DNA of 64,000 nt. It comes from Streptomyces sp. H27-H1 (lineage in GTDB: Bacteria; Actinomycetota; Actinomycetes; Streptomycetales; Streptomycetaceae). Where the stretch lies: assembly GCF_026627445.1 (NCBI RefSeq), contig NZ_JAPNLJ010000001.1, positions 186,001 through 250,000 on the forward strand, read 5' to 3'. Positions within the stretch are counted from its first letter, which is position 1, and each line of letters starts with the position of its first letter. The notes beneath the pieces were generated by a model, which did no database searches, was not told where the DNA came from, and saw only the letters and a list, made by a program, of their open reading frames with translations. The position numbers were made by a program, and so were the translations under genes. Of the stretch, positions 17,649 to 25,750 are shown one piece after another.

Positions 17649-18001
17649 CAGGCGGCCTTCCCTTCCTGGGATACGAGCAAGGGGCAGACGGTCCGGTGCC
17701 GCACGTGGTCGTCGATCAAGGCGAGTGCGCGGCTCTGGCCAGCGGCGAAGAGGTCGCGGCCGCACGTGCACCACGACCGGGCGGACGGGGTCGCTCCTCG
17801 TCCGGGTGCGCTGATGTGGAGCCAGGCGACCGGCCGACGTCCGTCGTCCCGGCGCGGGTCAGGGCGAACAGATGAAAGGACGCCTTCGGCGACGACTTTC
17901 AGCGCGCCACTGCCGCCGGTGGCCGGGGCTGGTTCGGCGATGCTGGGGCCGGTGGGTGCCGGGGTGGGGCCTTCCAAGGGGGGATGAGGGTGGGTGCTCA
18001 T
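17648..18001 (-). CDS. Conserved AICE hypothetical protein with Cys motif
   Basis: The 117-residue protein has a Pro-rich N-terminus and a conserved C-terminal half, RRPVAWLHISAPGRG then SWCTCGRDLFAAGQSRALALI and HRTVCPL. The CxC, His and Cys residues could bind zinc. A clear homologue is encoded in element 2 at 49285-49602 in the same place between rep and prim-pol, so it is part of the replication module. It overlaps both neighbours by 1-4 nt. The function is unknown. Confidence 0.8.
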   Translation of the reverse strand: MSTHPHPPLEGPTPAPTGPSIAEPAPATGGSGALKVVAEGVLSSVRPDPRRDDGRRPVAWLHISAPGRGATPSARSWCTCGRDLFAAGQSRALALIDDHVRHRTVCPLLVSQEGKAA

Positions 18002-18918
18002 GCCGCATCCCGGGCCCGGACCGTACGGGCGGAGCTGTCTAGGGCGCTTCGGATCGTGGAGCGGCACTCGGCAGCGGTGAGTCCCCGATCCTCCCCTGCC
18101 GCTTGGAAGGCCTCCTCCACCACGTCGCGGGGGAGGTCGCCCCACGCGACGAAGCGCCCCACCTTGAAGGCGCTCCGGTTGAGCGTGTTGTTCGCCTGAC
18201 CTGCGGGGGCGGTACGGACGACGTTGCACTCGGCGTCCAGCGCGGCGCGGGCCGCGCTGGTGCCGCTGACGGCCGGCGCCGCGAGCCGACGGGCCGGGAC
18301 CGGGGCGGGCGGCTGGAGCAGGAGCAGAAGCCAGCCGGGGAGCTCTGCGACCGGGGCGGGGTCGGTCACCTCGTACATCCCGGCCGGGATGCTGCTGCCG
18401 GGGGCGACGACGTATCCGCCGGCGGCTCGGGTGTCGATGAGCGGGCCGAGCTTGCCCGCCGTGTTCCCCAGCCGGATCCCGGCCGGGGCGGTGAAGTACA
18501 GGTGGGCCCCGTCGGAGGGGGTGCGGGTGCGGTAGGTGGTGGGGACGGCCTGCCCGGCGCGCTCGCAGAGCGCCGTAAAGGTCTCCGCGCCGCCAGGCGC
18601 GTCCTGACTGCTGTTGGGCTTGGGGGTGTCCAGGTCGATAACGATGAGTCCGGCGGGGCCGGTGGCCAGGCCGATGTTGTACGGCTTGTGCGTCCAGCAG
18701 CGGACGATCGCGTCCTGGTCAGTGGTCGCGCGCTGCTCCCACTTCAGGTGTCCGTCGGCGCAGCCTTCGGTGCGGGGGCAGCGTTCCGCGCTGTGGAGAG
18801 CTGGGGTCTTCGATCCGGGCCGCAGGGGGAAGAGGGGCCAGCCTCGGGCGGCGAGGCTGAGGGCTTCGGCCAGGAGCCGTACGCGGTCGTCTCGCCGGAT
18901 GGGGGCGGGTTGGGTCAT
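17998..18918 (-). CDS. Bifunctional DNA primase/polymerase (prim-pol)
   Basis: The 306-residue protein contains the prim-pol domain: LAARGWPLFPLRPGSKTPA, a Cys/His segment (RCPRTEGCADGHLKWEQRAT), then NIGLATGPAGLIVIDLD with the acidic metal ligands and a later DGAHLYF motif. It should prime and extend DNA during element replication, together with the DUF3631 protein. The ATG at 18918 lies behind the conserved leader CCAGAAC...CTGGAGA. It is the first gene of an overlapping three-gene unit. Confidence 0.9.
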   Translation of the reverse strand: MTQPAPIRRDDRVRLLAEALSLAARGWPLFPLRPGSKTPALHSAERCPRTEGCADGHLKWEQRATTDQDAIVRCWTHKPYNIGLATGPAGLIVIDLDTPKPNSSQDAPGGAETFTALCERAGQAVPTTYRTRTPSDGAHLYFTAPAGIRLGNTAGKLGPLIDTRAAGGYVVAPGSSIPAGMYEVTDPAPVAELPGWLLLLLQPPAPVPARRLAAPAVSGTSAARAALDAECNVVRTAPAGQANNTLNRSAFKVGRFVAWGDLPRDVVEEAFQAAGEDRGLTAAECRSTIRSALDSSARTVRARDAA

Positions 18919-18924
18919 GCTTGG

Positions 18925-18986
18925 GGTCTCCAGTTCTGAGGTTCTGGAAGAGGGCGGCCCGGACTTTGCCGAGAGCGGGCCGCCCT
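18925..18986 (-). promoter_or_regulatory. Leader with hairpin upstream of prim-pol (shared with element 2)
   Basis: Read leftwards it contains a strong hairpin (arms 18951-18961 and 18976-18986, CGGGCCGCCCT), then CCAGAAC-CTCA-GAACTGGAGA and the start codon. The same arrangement stands before the methyltransferase gene of element 2 (51181-51252). It is probably a regulated 5' leader or a terminator plus promoter. Confidence 0.55.
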
Positions 18987-18994
18987 TGGTGCGT

Positions 18995-19159
18995 CTACTG
19001 GCAGGTGCAGTCGGGGCGTTCGCTGCTGCCGTTGGCTCCGCAGCCGCAGCAGTGCGCGTAGGGGTACGGGTCACCGCCGTCGAGGGGCTCGCACAGCTCG
19101 CAGTCGACGCCGTCGTAATCGGGGTCGCAGTCGGGGTTGTCGGGGCTCCAGGCAGTCAT
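18995..19159 (-). CDS. Small Cys/Asp-rich protein
   Basis: The 54-residue protein is rich in Asp, Cys and Pro (CDPDYDGVDCELCEPLDGG, HCCGCGANGSSERPDCTCQ). It has eight cysteines suited to zinc binding and ends in CTCQ. AAAGG lies before the ATG at 19159. It follows the membrane protein gene in the same direction. I do not recognise it; small acidic Cys-rich proteins are common in AICEs. Confidence 0.6.
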   Translation of the reverse strand: MTAWSPDNPDCDPDYDGVDCELCEPLDGGDPYPYAHCCGCGANGSSERPDCTCQ

Positions 19160-19170
19160 GGGCTGGCCTT

Positions 19171-19656
19171 TCAGCGGTTGTTGATGGTGCCGGTGGCGCG
19201 GCCGAACATCCCGGACGCGCTGATGTTCTGCGTGACGTGCTGCACGGGCGTCGCACCCCTGCCACTGGTTCCTCGTGTGGTGCGGAGGAGGAGCGGTGCG
19301 AGGGTGCCGGCGGCGATGAGGGCGATGGTTGCCCAGAGGGCTTCGGTCATGGCGATCAGTCCCGGGGCGGCGTAGGAGATCCCGAACCCGGCCGCGGCGA
19401 TCCCGCCGCCGACGGTCGGGGCGAGCAGGGCAGTGGTCTTGGCCCACGCCGGGACCGGCTGCGCGACCGGGGCGGGCGCGAGGGTCTGGGGCTGGGTGTA
19501 GGCGAGGGTCCGGGAGCCGTTCGGCAGGGTCACCATCTCGACTCCGGGCGGGAGTTCAGCGAGCGGCATGACTGGCTGCTGGATGGCGGTGGGGTAGTAG
19601 ATCGGGTCGCCGTAGCGAGTGGCGGGGGTGGTGCTCGTGCGGGTGTGTCCATGCAC
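19171..19656 (-). CDS. Small membrane protein of element 1
   Basis: The 161-residue protein has a soluble N-terminus with PPGVEMVTLPNGSRTLAY, then two hydrophobic segments (about 80-100 and 107-126), and a C-terminus rich in Gly, Thr and Asn. It resembles the element 2 protein at 54513-54908 in order of features, with a short ligand-like strand then two membrane helices, though with low identity. A role in conjugative spread (Spd-like) is an inference from its position next to traB. Confidence 0.65.
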   Translation of the reverse strand: MHGHTRTSTTPATRYGDPIYYPTAIQQPVMPLAELPPGVEMVTLPNGSRTLAYTQPQTLAPAPVAQPVPAWAKTTALLAPTVGGGIAAAGFGISYAAPGLIAMTEALWATIALIAAGTLAPLLLRTTRGTSGRGATPVQHVTQNISASGMFGRATGTINNR

Positions 19657-19675
19657 GGCTGGGCTCCCTCATGAG

Positions 19676-19713
19676 CACGGGACCACACCTCAACGCTTAG
19701 GTGTGGTCCCGTG
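19676..19713. terminator. Terminator downstream of traB
   Basis: Perfect 15-bp arms (CACGGGACCACACCT at 19676-19690 and its complement at 19699-19713) flank an 8-nt loop, between the candidate clt repeats and the membrane protein gene. Confidence 0.8.
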
Positions 19714-19717
19714 GCGG

Positions 19718-19864
19718 CTTGTCTTGTCGCTTGTCGTCTGACTTGTCGCGTGCCCTTGTCTTGTCGCTTGTCTTGTCGCTTGTCGCCTCCCAGGTCAGAG
19801 CCCGCTTACAAGCCCCTAGGGGGGCCGGGAGGGTTGTTCTGCGGGGGTGGCGACAAGCGACAAG
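19718..19864. repeat. CTTGTC repeat cluster, candidate clt (transfer) locus
   Basis: Nine copies of CTTGTC occur in 19718-19784 (several as CTTGTCG, some overlapping), and two inverted copies (GACAAG at 19852 and 19859) lie just before the traB stop codon. In Streptomyces plasmids, TraB recognises short direct repeats (TRS) in clt, which is often next to traB. This cluster is right downstream of traB and is non-coding. Confidence 0.6.
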
Positions 19865-19865
19865 G

Positions 19866-21956
19866 TCAGTCCTCGTCGGGGATGCTGTGGGCGTGCGTGC
19901 GGTGCACGTAGCGGGTCTTCGTCCCGGCCCCGACGCGGACGGCTTCGCCTTCATCCGTCCAGGCCTTGAGCCACCCGGCGACGGTCTGGCGGGAGGTCCC
20001 GTACCGCTCAAGCTGCCGGGCGATCGCGGACGCTCCGGTCCCTTCCGGCCCGGCCGCGATGAGCACGGTCAAGGCGGCCTGCCGGGCGGCGTTGTCCTCC
20101 TCTCGGTGCGCGGACAAGTTCAGCCCCGGCCGCCGTGCCGGCTCCTCCTCCGGCTCCGTCTGGGGGGCGCTGGTGAACTCGACGGACATGAGGCGCTCGA
20201 ACTCGGCGTCCACGCCATCCGTCTCCGTGACGGCCGGGGCCTGGTTGCGGTGGGCGGAGAGGTTCAGCCCCGCGCCCGCAGACGCCGTGGCCGACGTGCT
20301 GGGGGTGGGGTCGGTGTGCTGATGGTCGTTGATCCATGCGGTGCGGCCGTGGTCCCAGCGGCGGGCGTAGTCGGCACCGGCCGCCTTCGCGGAGACGGCG
20401 TCCAGTCGGGGGTGGCGGTCGGAGGTGGCGTGGACGATGTCGCGGATCTGGGCGGGCAGGATCCGCCACGTCCCGAACAGTGCAGCGGGGGATTCGGGGG
20501 TGCCCATGAAGCCGGTGCCCTTGTGCGGGGCCTGCTCGATCCGCAGACCGCGCGCGTCGGGGAACAGCTTGGACAAGTCCATGCCCTCGGTCGCGCCACC
20601 GGTCAGAGCTACCCGCGTTTTGGCTTCCCGGCGGATCATCATGTTGCCGAGGACGGCGCCGGTCGCGCCGAGTGCGGTCAGGACGGTGCGGATGCCCATG
20701 GCGCGGAGCATCCGGATCACTTCGAGGATCTTCTTGGCGAGCTTGCGCTTCTCGGGCTCGTTGCTGACGAGGATCTCGGCGCCCTCGTCGATGACGAGCA
20801 TGATCTGCGGAATCTCGTGGCTGATCGGCAGCAAGTCCGTGTTCGCCTTGGCCATCAGGTCCTGATAGGCGCGCTTGCGGTACAGCCCGACCCGCAGCGC
20901 GGCGTCGAGCATGAGGTCGGCTTCCTCGTGGGAAGCGGCCAGCCAGTCGATCCCCGGCCGCACCGCGGCTCCCTGGCCGGAGCTGTCCATCGCGGGGCGG
21001 ACCCAGGGAAGGCCGGCGGATCCGGCGTTGAGGTCGATGACCCAGGTCAGGATGTCGGTGGCGCGGGCGAACCCGGCCAGGATGACGTGGACCATGTTCG
21101 TCTTGCCCGACCCGGTCGGCCCGACCACGAGCGCGCACTGCTCGCGGAGGTAGGTGAGGATCGCGTCCGCGTTGGTGCGGTAGCCCCACGGGATGCCGGT
21201 GTGGACTGAGAGGGCGCTGTAGTCGGAGGGGTAGGGGACTTCGGCGGCGAGGACGTTGACGGTGGTGACGTCGATCAGGACGCGGCCCTGGTCGATGCCC
21301 GGGGAGGCGGCGGCGGTGCAGCCGTGCGGGAGGCGGGCATCGGCGGAGAGGCGGGCGTTCTCCTTCGCGATCCGGTCGTAGGTGGTGCCGCCGGCGGGGA
21401 GTTCGGCGTCGATGGTGAAGCCGGTGTTCGTGGGCCACATCTCCACCGCCACGACCCGCAGGGTGATCCCGCAGACCCGCTGGACGCGGTCTACCCACTC
21501 CGCGGCGATGCCCCGGCGTTCCGCCGACAACTCCCGGGCTACCTGCCGCTCGGCGAGGGCCAGGGCTTCGAGTTCGCGGGCTTCCTCGTAGAGGCCGACG
21601 GCGCGGGAGGAGGCGCCCATGCCGACGCCGATGACGGCGAGGGATCCGAGGGCGGTCCAGTTCAGGGGGCCGGTGGCCAACGCCCATGTGGTCCAGCCGG
21701 AGCCGAGCAGCCAGGAGGCGGCGCGGGAGCCGATGGTGCGGGCGGCGAGCTTCTGCCGCAGCCCCGACGCGGTGTGCCCGATCGCTCCGACGGTGCCGAC
21801 GGCCAGTGCCCAGGTGGGGGGCATGTGGGCGAGGGTTCCGACGGTGGCGACGGCGTAGGCGCCGGTGGTGGCGGACAGGGCGCCGGTGATGGGGCCGTGG
21901 CCGGCGGCCCAGTCCAGCGCGAGCCCATTGTGTTCGATGGTGTGGGTGGTGGTCAT
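19866..21956 (-). CDS. traB: TraB-type FtsK/SpoIIIE DNA translocase
   Basis: The 696-residue protein is the conjugative DNA pump. It has N-terminal hydrophobic segments (about 25-115), Walker A GPTGSGKT (about 287-294), Walker B IMLVIDEGAEI and a C-terminal winged-helix (about 620-690) expected to read the clt repeats. Between them are two copies of GLNLSAHR about 60 residues apart. TraB proteins form hexamers at hyphal contacts and move double-stranded DNA. The start overlaps the upstream stop (TGATG at 21956). Confidence 0.9.
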   Translation of the reverse strand: MTTTHTIEHNGLALDWAAGHGPITGALSATTGAYAVATVGTLAHMPPTWALAVGTVGAIGHTASGLRQKLAARTIGSRAASWLLGSGWTTWALATGPLNWTALGSLAVIGVGMGASSRAVGLYEEARELEALALAERQVARELSAERRGIAAEWVDRVQRVCGITLRVVAVEMWPTNTGFTIDAELPAGGTTYDRIAKENARLSADARLPHGCTAAASPGIDQGRVLIDVTTVNVLAAEVPYPSDYSALSVHTGIPWGYRTNADAILTYLREQCALVVGPTGSGKTNMVHVILAGFARATDILTWVIDLNAGSAGLPWVRPAMDSSGQGAAVRPGIDWLAASHEEADLMLDAALRVGLYRKRAYQDLMAKANTDLLPISHEIPQIMLVIDEGAEILVSNEPEKRKLAKKILEVIRMLRAMGIRTVLTALGATGAVLGNMMIRREAKTRVALTGGATEGMDLSKLFPDARGLRIEQAPHKGTGFMGTPESPAALFGTWRILPAQIRDIVHATSDRHPRLDAVSAKAAGADYARRWDHGRTAWINDHQHTDPTPSTSATASAGAGLNLSAHRNQAPAVTETDGVDAEFERLMSVEFTSAPQTEPEEEPARRPGLNLSAHREEDNAARQAALTVLIAAGPEGTGASAIARQLERYGTSRQTVAGWLKAWTDEGEAVRVGAGTKTRYVHRTHAHSIPDED

Positions 21957-23572
21957 CAGACGTTCCAGCCCTTCTCGGCCTCGGGCCCGTTGCGAGGGTC
22001 TTCGTGGCGGGCGATGTCGGCCTCGTGGGCCTGGCGGAACGCCGGTCCCAGGTCTTCGGCGACCGCGACGGCGCTGTTGAGGGCGCCGTAGATGTCGGCG
22101 AAGCCGTCCGCGACGGTCTTCTCCAGCGGGAACTCGGTGTCGGAGCGCTCCGCGAGGATCTGCATGACGTTCGCGATCGAGGTGAGGGCTTCGGGCAGGC
22201 CCTCGATCATCGCGAGGATCTCCATGGCGCTCTCGGGCTCGTAGGCCTGCGCCGCGGCTTCCATCTCGGCGGCCAGCTCTTCGAACCTGAACCCGGATGC
22301 GTTGCTCACAGCTACTCCTTGGCTGGCGGGAGGTGCGGGAACGTGCGTGGTGGGACGAGCGGCCCGGTCACCGAGCAGGTCACCCTCGATGTCCTGCTCG
22401 CGCTCGGCGGTGGCCTGTTCTTCGGCGGCCTGCTCGTCGGCTTCGAGCTGGGCGCGGATCTCCTCATCCCGGGCTTCGCGCTCGGCGCGGGCCCGGCCGA
22501 CGAGGAACTGGTAGAGACGCCGGCCGGGGAACATCAGCCAGCTCCAGCGGAGCTTGCGACCGATCGGCGTGGACACCAGCCCAAGGACGCCGAGCGCCGC
22601 GCCGAGCACGGCGGATGCGGCCCGCCGGGCCTGGAAGCGGGCGGCAGACCGGCGCAGGGCCTTCCGCGCGGCCTTCTGCGCGGGGGCCTTCAGCGTCGCG
22701 ATCCGCTTGCGGTGCGCCGCTTCCTGCACCCCGGCCCGACCCTTGGCGACGGTCCGGCCCGTGCTGCGGTCCCGTATCGAGCGGGCGGTACCGACGGCCT
22801 TGTCGCGGATGGCTGCGGCTTTGCCCATGGTCTTGGCGAGGGTCCGAGCCGACGGGCCACGGCCGGTGGCCCGTGCTCCTGCAGCACGCTCGGCAGCCTT
22901 CACCGCCCGCCGGGTGTCCGCGACCTGCCGCCGGGCCTGAACCGCCGCCGTCCGCGCGGCGGAACGAGTCGGAGTTTGAGTCCTGGCCTGCGAGCGCAGC
23001 GCCCCGACCTGCCCTGCCCGGCCACCGGCCAGACGTCCGACGGTCTGCGTGGCACGCTGACGGGCTGAGGGCGACCCCGACTTCCCGAAGGAGGTGCCGG
23101 ACTGGCCAGCGGCTCCGCCGCCCGCACGGTGCCGGGCCTGCCCGGCGGCCCTACGGGATCCGGTACCGGCCCCACCGCTGCTTCGGGGGCTGGTGCGGGG
23201 CTGGGTCGGGATCCGACCCGAGACACCACGGCCCGCGCCGCTGCCGGAGGTTCGGGTGCCGGTCGGGGTGGACTTGGCTGCGGGCTTCTTCTTGCCGGCC
23301 TTGCTGCGGCGGTGGGCGGCGGCGGTTCCCAGGACGGCGGCGCCGGTCATGGCGATCGCAGCGGCGACCGGGCCCCCGGCCAGAGCGGCCGTGGCCAGCA
23401 GACCCGCGGCCGTGTTCGTCCCCGACAAGGACAGCGGCACCACGGGGAACCCCCCGGCGGTGTGCTCCACATTCTTGGCCGAAGCGGTGCCGGTGGTCTC
23501 GGCCGGGGCAGGGGTGTGGGTGGGGGTGGATTCTTCGGGTGGAGCCTGCGCTTCTGCGGTGGTCTCGGTCAT
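21956..23572 (-). CDS. Large Ala/Arg/Lys-rich AICE protein of unknown function
   Basis: The 538-residue protein has a Pro/Thr-rich N-terminus, two weakly hydrophobic stretches (about 50-85 and 318-335), a very basic, Arg/Ala/Gly-rich middle (about 90-310, many RxxxR and SxR motifs) and an acidic C-terminal part with a coiled-coil-like EEIRAQLEADEQAAEEQATAE. It is fused by overlap to traB, so it probably works with the transfer machinery. The basic region could bind DNA. I know no function for it. Confidence 0.75.
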   Translation of the reverse strand: MTETTAEAQAPPEESTPTHTPAPAETTGTASAKNVEHTAGGFPVVPLSLSGTNTAAGLLATAALAGGPVAAAIAMTGAAVLGTAAAHRRSKAGKKKPAAKSTPTGTRTSGSGAGRGVSGRIPTQPRTSPRSSGGAGTGSRRAAGQARHRAGGGAAGQSGTSFGKSGSPSARQRATQTVGRLAGGRAGQVGALRSQARTQTPTRSAARTAAVQARRQVADTRRAVKAAERAAGARATGRGPSARTLAKTMGKAAAIRDKAVGTARSIRDRSTGRTVAKGRAGVQEAAHRKRIATLKAPAQKAARKALRRSAARFQARRAASAVLGAALGVLGLVSTPIGRKLRWSWLMFPGRRLYQFLVGRARAEREARDEEIRAQLEADEQAAEEQATAEREQDIEGDLLGDRAARPTTHVPAPPASQGVAVSNASGFRFEELAAEMEAAAQAYEPESAMEILAMIEGLPEALTSIANVMQILAERSDTEFPLEKTVADGFADIYGALNSAVAVAEDLGPAFRQAHEADIARHEDPRNGPEAEKGWNV

Positions 23573-23599
23573 GCTGAACGTGCTCCTTCAGGGGAGAAG

Positions 23600-23640
23600 A
23601 GGGCCCGGCCGACGCTGTAGGAGGCTGGCGGCTGGGCCCT
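23600..23640 (-). terminator. Hairpin between methyltransferase and basic-protein genes
   Basis: AGGGCCCGGCC at 23600-23610 pairs with the GGC...GGCTGGGCCCT region ending at 23640. It could limit read-through from the methyltransferase gene. Confidence 0.5.
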
Positions 23641-23651
23641 TGCCGAGTGGT

Positions 23652-24881
23652 TCAGGCGACGCGCTGTTCATCGGGGTACGCACCCGCCGCGGCGGATCCG
23701 AGCAGGGATCGCAGGGCGGCTATGGCCTGTTGGGGTACGACACCGTTGCCGAGGGCTTTGAGCTGGGCCGTGCGGGACAGGCCCGGGACGTCGGTGACGT
23801 GGCCTTCGGGCAGGCCCATCAGCCACTCGACCAGGGGCGGGTTCAGTCGTCCCACAGGGTCAGTTGGCCGGGGAGCGGGGCGTCCGATGACGTGCTCCCA
23901 GCGGGTGATCGCGGTGGTGTAGGGGCCCCAATCCGGTGCGCTGCCGAGGGGAGTGTCAGGTCCCCCTTGCTGCCGCGCTGGTTCGGGCCGCCCTTGCTGC
24001 CGTCCGTCGCCCGAGGGGTCGGAAGCAGCGAGCACACTTCGGCCGCCAGGCACAGGCCGTGCGTCCCCGCTTCCTGCGAGGGGGTGCGCCTGGTCTGCCG
24101 GTTCTCGTTCGCCGACGCCCTCGGGGTCGGCAGCAGTGCCCCGCTGAACGTCAGGTCCGTCAGCGTCGGTGAGCTGCTGCGAGGGTTCGGCGCCGTCGCC
24201 TGACGGGCACCCTTGGAGTCCCCGACCAACGGCGTCGGCAGCAGGGAGACGACGTGCCGCAGGTTCATGCCGCCCTGCGCCGCGTGCCCCGCCCCGGTCG
24301 CCTCCGACGTCGACGGCGTCGGCAGCAGCGAGCCGACCACCGTGGGGAGCTGTCCGTCCTGCCCGCCCCCACGCCAGTCCCGCGCCGCCGGGGTCGGCAG
24401 GCCAGGCGAGGAGGAAGAGCCGGTTGCGCTGGTGGGCGGCGCCGACGTCCGATGCGCGAAGAGTGCGCCACTGCGCATCGAACCCGAGGGCGGCAAGGTC
24501 GGCGAGGACGGTGTCGAATCCGAGGGAAAGGTGCCCTGCGACGTTCTCAAAGACCGCGTAGCGGGGTCGAAGAACGCCAAGGGCACGGGCGATGTGGGGC
24601 CAGATGTGCCGGTCATCGGTGACTCCCTTCCTCTTGCCGGCGGAGCTGAACGGCTGGCACGGGTAGCCGCCGCACACGACGTCGACCGGGCCGACCTGGT
24701 GCCAGTCCGCTTCGGTCAGGTCCCCGAGGTTCGGGACGTCGGGGAAGCGGTGGGCGAGGATGCGGGCCGCGCCGGGGTCGTTGTCCGCGACCCAGGTGAG
24801 GGAGCCGCCCATGACGGCCTGGACGGCCATGTCCAGACCGCCGTAACCGGTGCACAGCGAGCCGATCCGCAGGCCGCTCAC
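23652..24881 (-). CDS. DNA (cytosine-5) methyltransferase
   Basis: The 409-residue protein transfers a methyl group to cytosine C5. Motif I is LCTGYGGLDMAV, motif IV with the catalytic Cys is GGYPCQPFSSAGKRKG, motif VI is FENVAGH and motif VIII is HQRNRLFLLAW; motifs IX-X are in LKALGNGVVPQQA. A low-complexity 150-residue segment (about 195-340, rich in AADAV and Gly/Arg) replaces the usual target-recognition region and is also read in another frame (23843-24616). The GTG start overlaps the DUF2637 stop. No restriction enzyme is next to it, so it may protect the element from host enzymes. Confidence 0.9.
   Translation of the reverse strand: MSGLRIGSLCTGYGGLDMAVQAVMGGSLTWVADNDPGAARILAHRFPDVPNLGDLTEADWHQVGPVDVVCGGYPCQPFSSAGKRKGVTDDRHIWPHIARALGVLRPRYAVFENVAGHLSLGFDTVLADLAALGFDAQWRTLRASDVGAAHQRNRLFLLAWPADPGGAGLAWGRAGRTAPHGGRLAAADAVDVGGDRGGARGAGRHEPAARRLPAADAVGRGLQGCPSGDGAEPSQQLTDADGPDVQRGTAADPEGVGEREPADQAHPLAGSGDARPVPGGRSVLAASDPSGDGRQQGRPEPARQQGGPDTPLGSAPDWGPYTTAITRWEHVIGRPAPRPTDPVGRLNPPLVEWLMGLPEGHVTDVPGLSRTAQLKALGNGVVPQQAIAALRSLLGSAAAGAYPDEQRVA
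23843..24616 (-). CDS. Overlapping LPTP-repeat protein inside the methyltransferase gene
   Basis: This 257-residue frame lies wholly within the methyltransferase gene, shifted by one base. It has five (L)LPTP repeats (GLPTPAARDW, LLPTPSTSE, LLPTPLVGD, LLPTPRASA, LLPTPRATD) and ends KGGPNQRGSKGDLTLPS. Over about 130 codons my hand count gives G/C at 92% of third positions here against 65% in the methyltransferase frame, the reverse of what a shadow frame should show. I remember similar LPTP proteins from actinobacterial phages but could not check. No ribosome site is clear. Confidence 0.55.
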   Translation of the reverse strand: MTGTSGPTSPVPLAFFDPATRSLRTSQGTFPSDSTPSSPTLPPSGSMRSGALFAHRTSAPPTSATGSSSSPGLPTPAARDWRGGGQDGQLPTVVGSLLPTPSTSEATGAGHAAQGGMNLRHVVSLLPTPLVGDSKGARQATAPNPRSSSPTLTDLTFSGALLPTPRASANENRQTRRTPSQEAGTHGLCLAAEVCSLLPTPRATDGSKGGPNQRGSKGDLTLPSAAHRIGAPTPPRSPAGSTSSDAPLPGQLTLWDD

Positions 24882-25750
24882 ACCGGGGTCCCGGCCATGG
24901 CCTGCGGGGCGTGCTCGCCGTTGCGGGCGGCGAGGATCTGCTTGCGCCCCCACGACTCGCTCATGCCGTACGCCTCACCCAGCGCCCGCGCGGACAGAGG
25001 CCGTGCGGCCTGTACGGACTCGGCGTACGTACGGCGCGCTTCCTGCCGCGACCGCTCCAGCTCGGCGTCCTCGTAATCGGCCTGCCGGGCATTCTCGTCG
25101 CCGGAGCGTGCGGGCCGTGCGGAGAGGGCGTGCGGGGTGTGCGGGCTTTCGGGCCGTACGTCGTCCTCACGGGCTGTGAGCTGCGAGTACTCGGGCCCGG
25201 CGGGCAGAGGTACCGGGTCGGGATCCTGGACGGGCGACCGCTCGACCGTTTCGGTCGCGACGGTGTGCGGGGGGTGTGTGGGATGTTCCGCATCCTGTCC
25301 GCACGCTTGCGCACGCTCCGGGGCCGGGTGGTGGTGGAGGACCTTCGCCACCAGGTCCGAGCCGAAGTAGATCGACCCGACCGGCAGCGACGTCGCCAGC
25401 AGCACCAGGCCCCAGTTCGCCGGATCCCACACGGCCAGACGGCCCACCAAGGCGCCGTCCTGGTGGAGTGCGGGCACCAGCCCGTGCACGTAGTTCAGCA
25501 CCAGGGACGCGGTTGTGTAGGCAGCCAGGACCCGCAGCGCGTACGACCGCGCCGGCCCCGACAGGACCAGCGTGGCCACCAGGGCCAGCGCCATCAGACC
25601 GTCGACCACCACCGGGTACAGCAGCGCCGCCGTCGTATCCGCACCCACCGCCGTGGCCACGTCCCGCAGCGCGTTCCACGACACTCGGAACGCCATCAAC
25701 ACCACCGCCACCAAGGCCAGCACCAGGAGGGTCTTGCCCCGGCGGTTCAC
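24878..25750 (-). CDS. DUF2637 membrane protein (Spd-like) with C-terminal HTH-like tail
   Basis: The 290-residue protein has four hydrophobic segments in its first 150 residues (including LLVLALVAVVLMAFRVSW and VVDGLMALALVATLVLSG), matching DUF2637. A polar linker and a C-terminal region with a possible HTH (LSARALGEAYGMSESWGRKQ) follow. Element 2 has a homologue at 55279-56118. The family is common in AICEs and plasmids and is suspected to help the element spread through mycelium; this is not established. It overlaps the genes on both sides by 4 nt. Confidence 0.88.
   Translation of the reverse strand: MNRRGKTLLVLALVAVVLMAFRVSWNALRDVATAVGADTTAALLYPVVVDGLMALALVATLVLSGPARSYALRVLAAYTTASLVLNYVHGLVPALHQDGALVGRLAVWDPANWGLVLLATSLPVGSIYFGSDLVAKVLHHHPAPERAQACGQDAEHPTHPPHTVATETVERSPVQDPDPVPLPAGPEYSQLTAREDDVRPESPHTPHALSARPARSGDENARQADYEDAELERSRQEARRTYAESVQAARPLSARALGEAYGMSESWGRKQILAARNGEHAPQAMAGTPV

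Noticed and set aside
23652..24881. Frameshift in the methyltransferase gene
   Set aside because: All conserved motifs before and after the insert stay in one frame, so no frameshift is needed.
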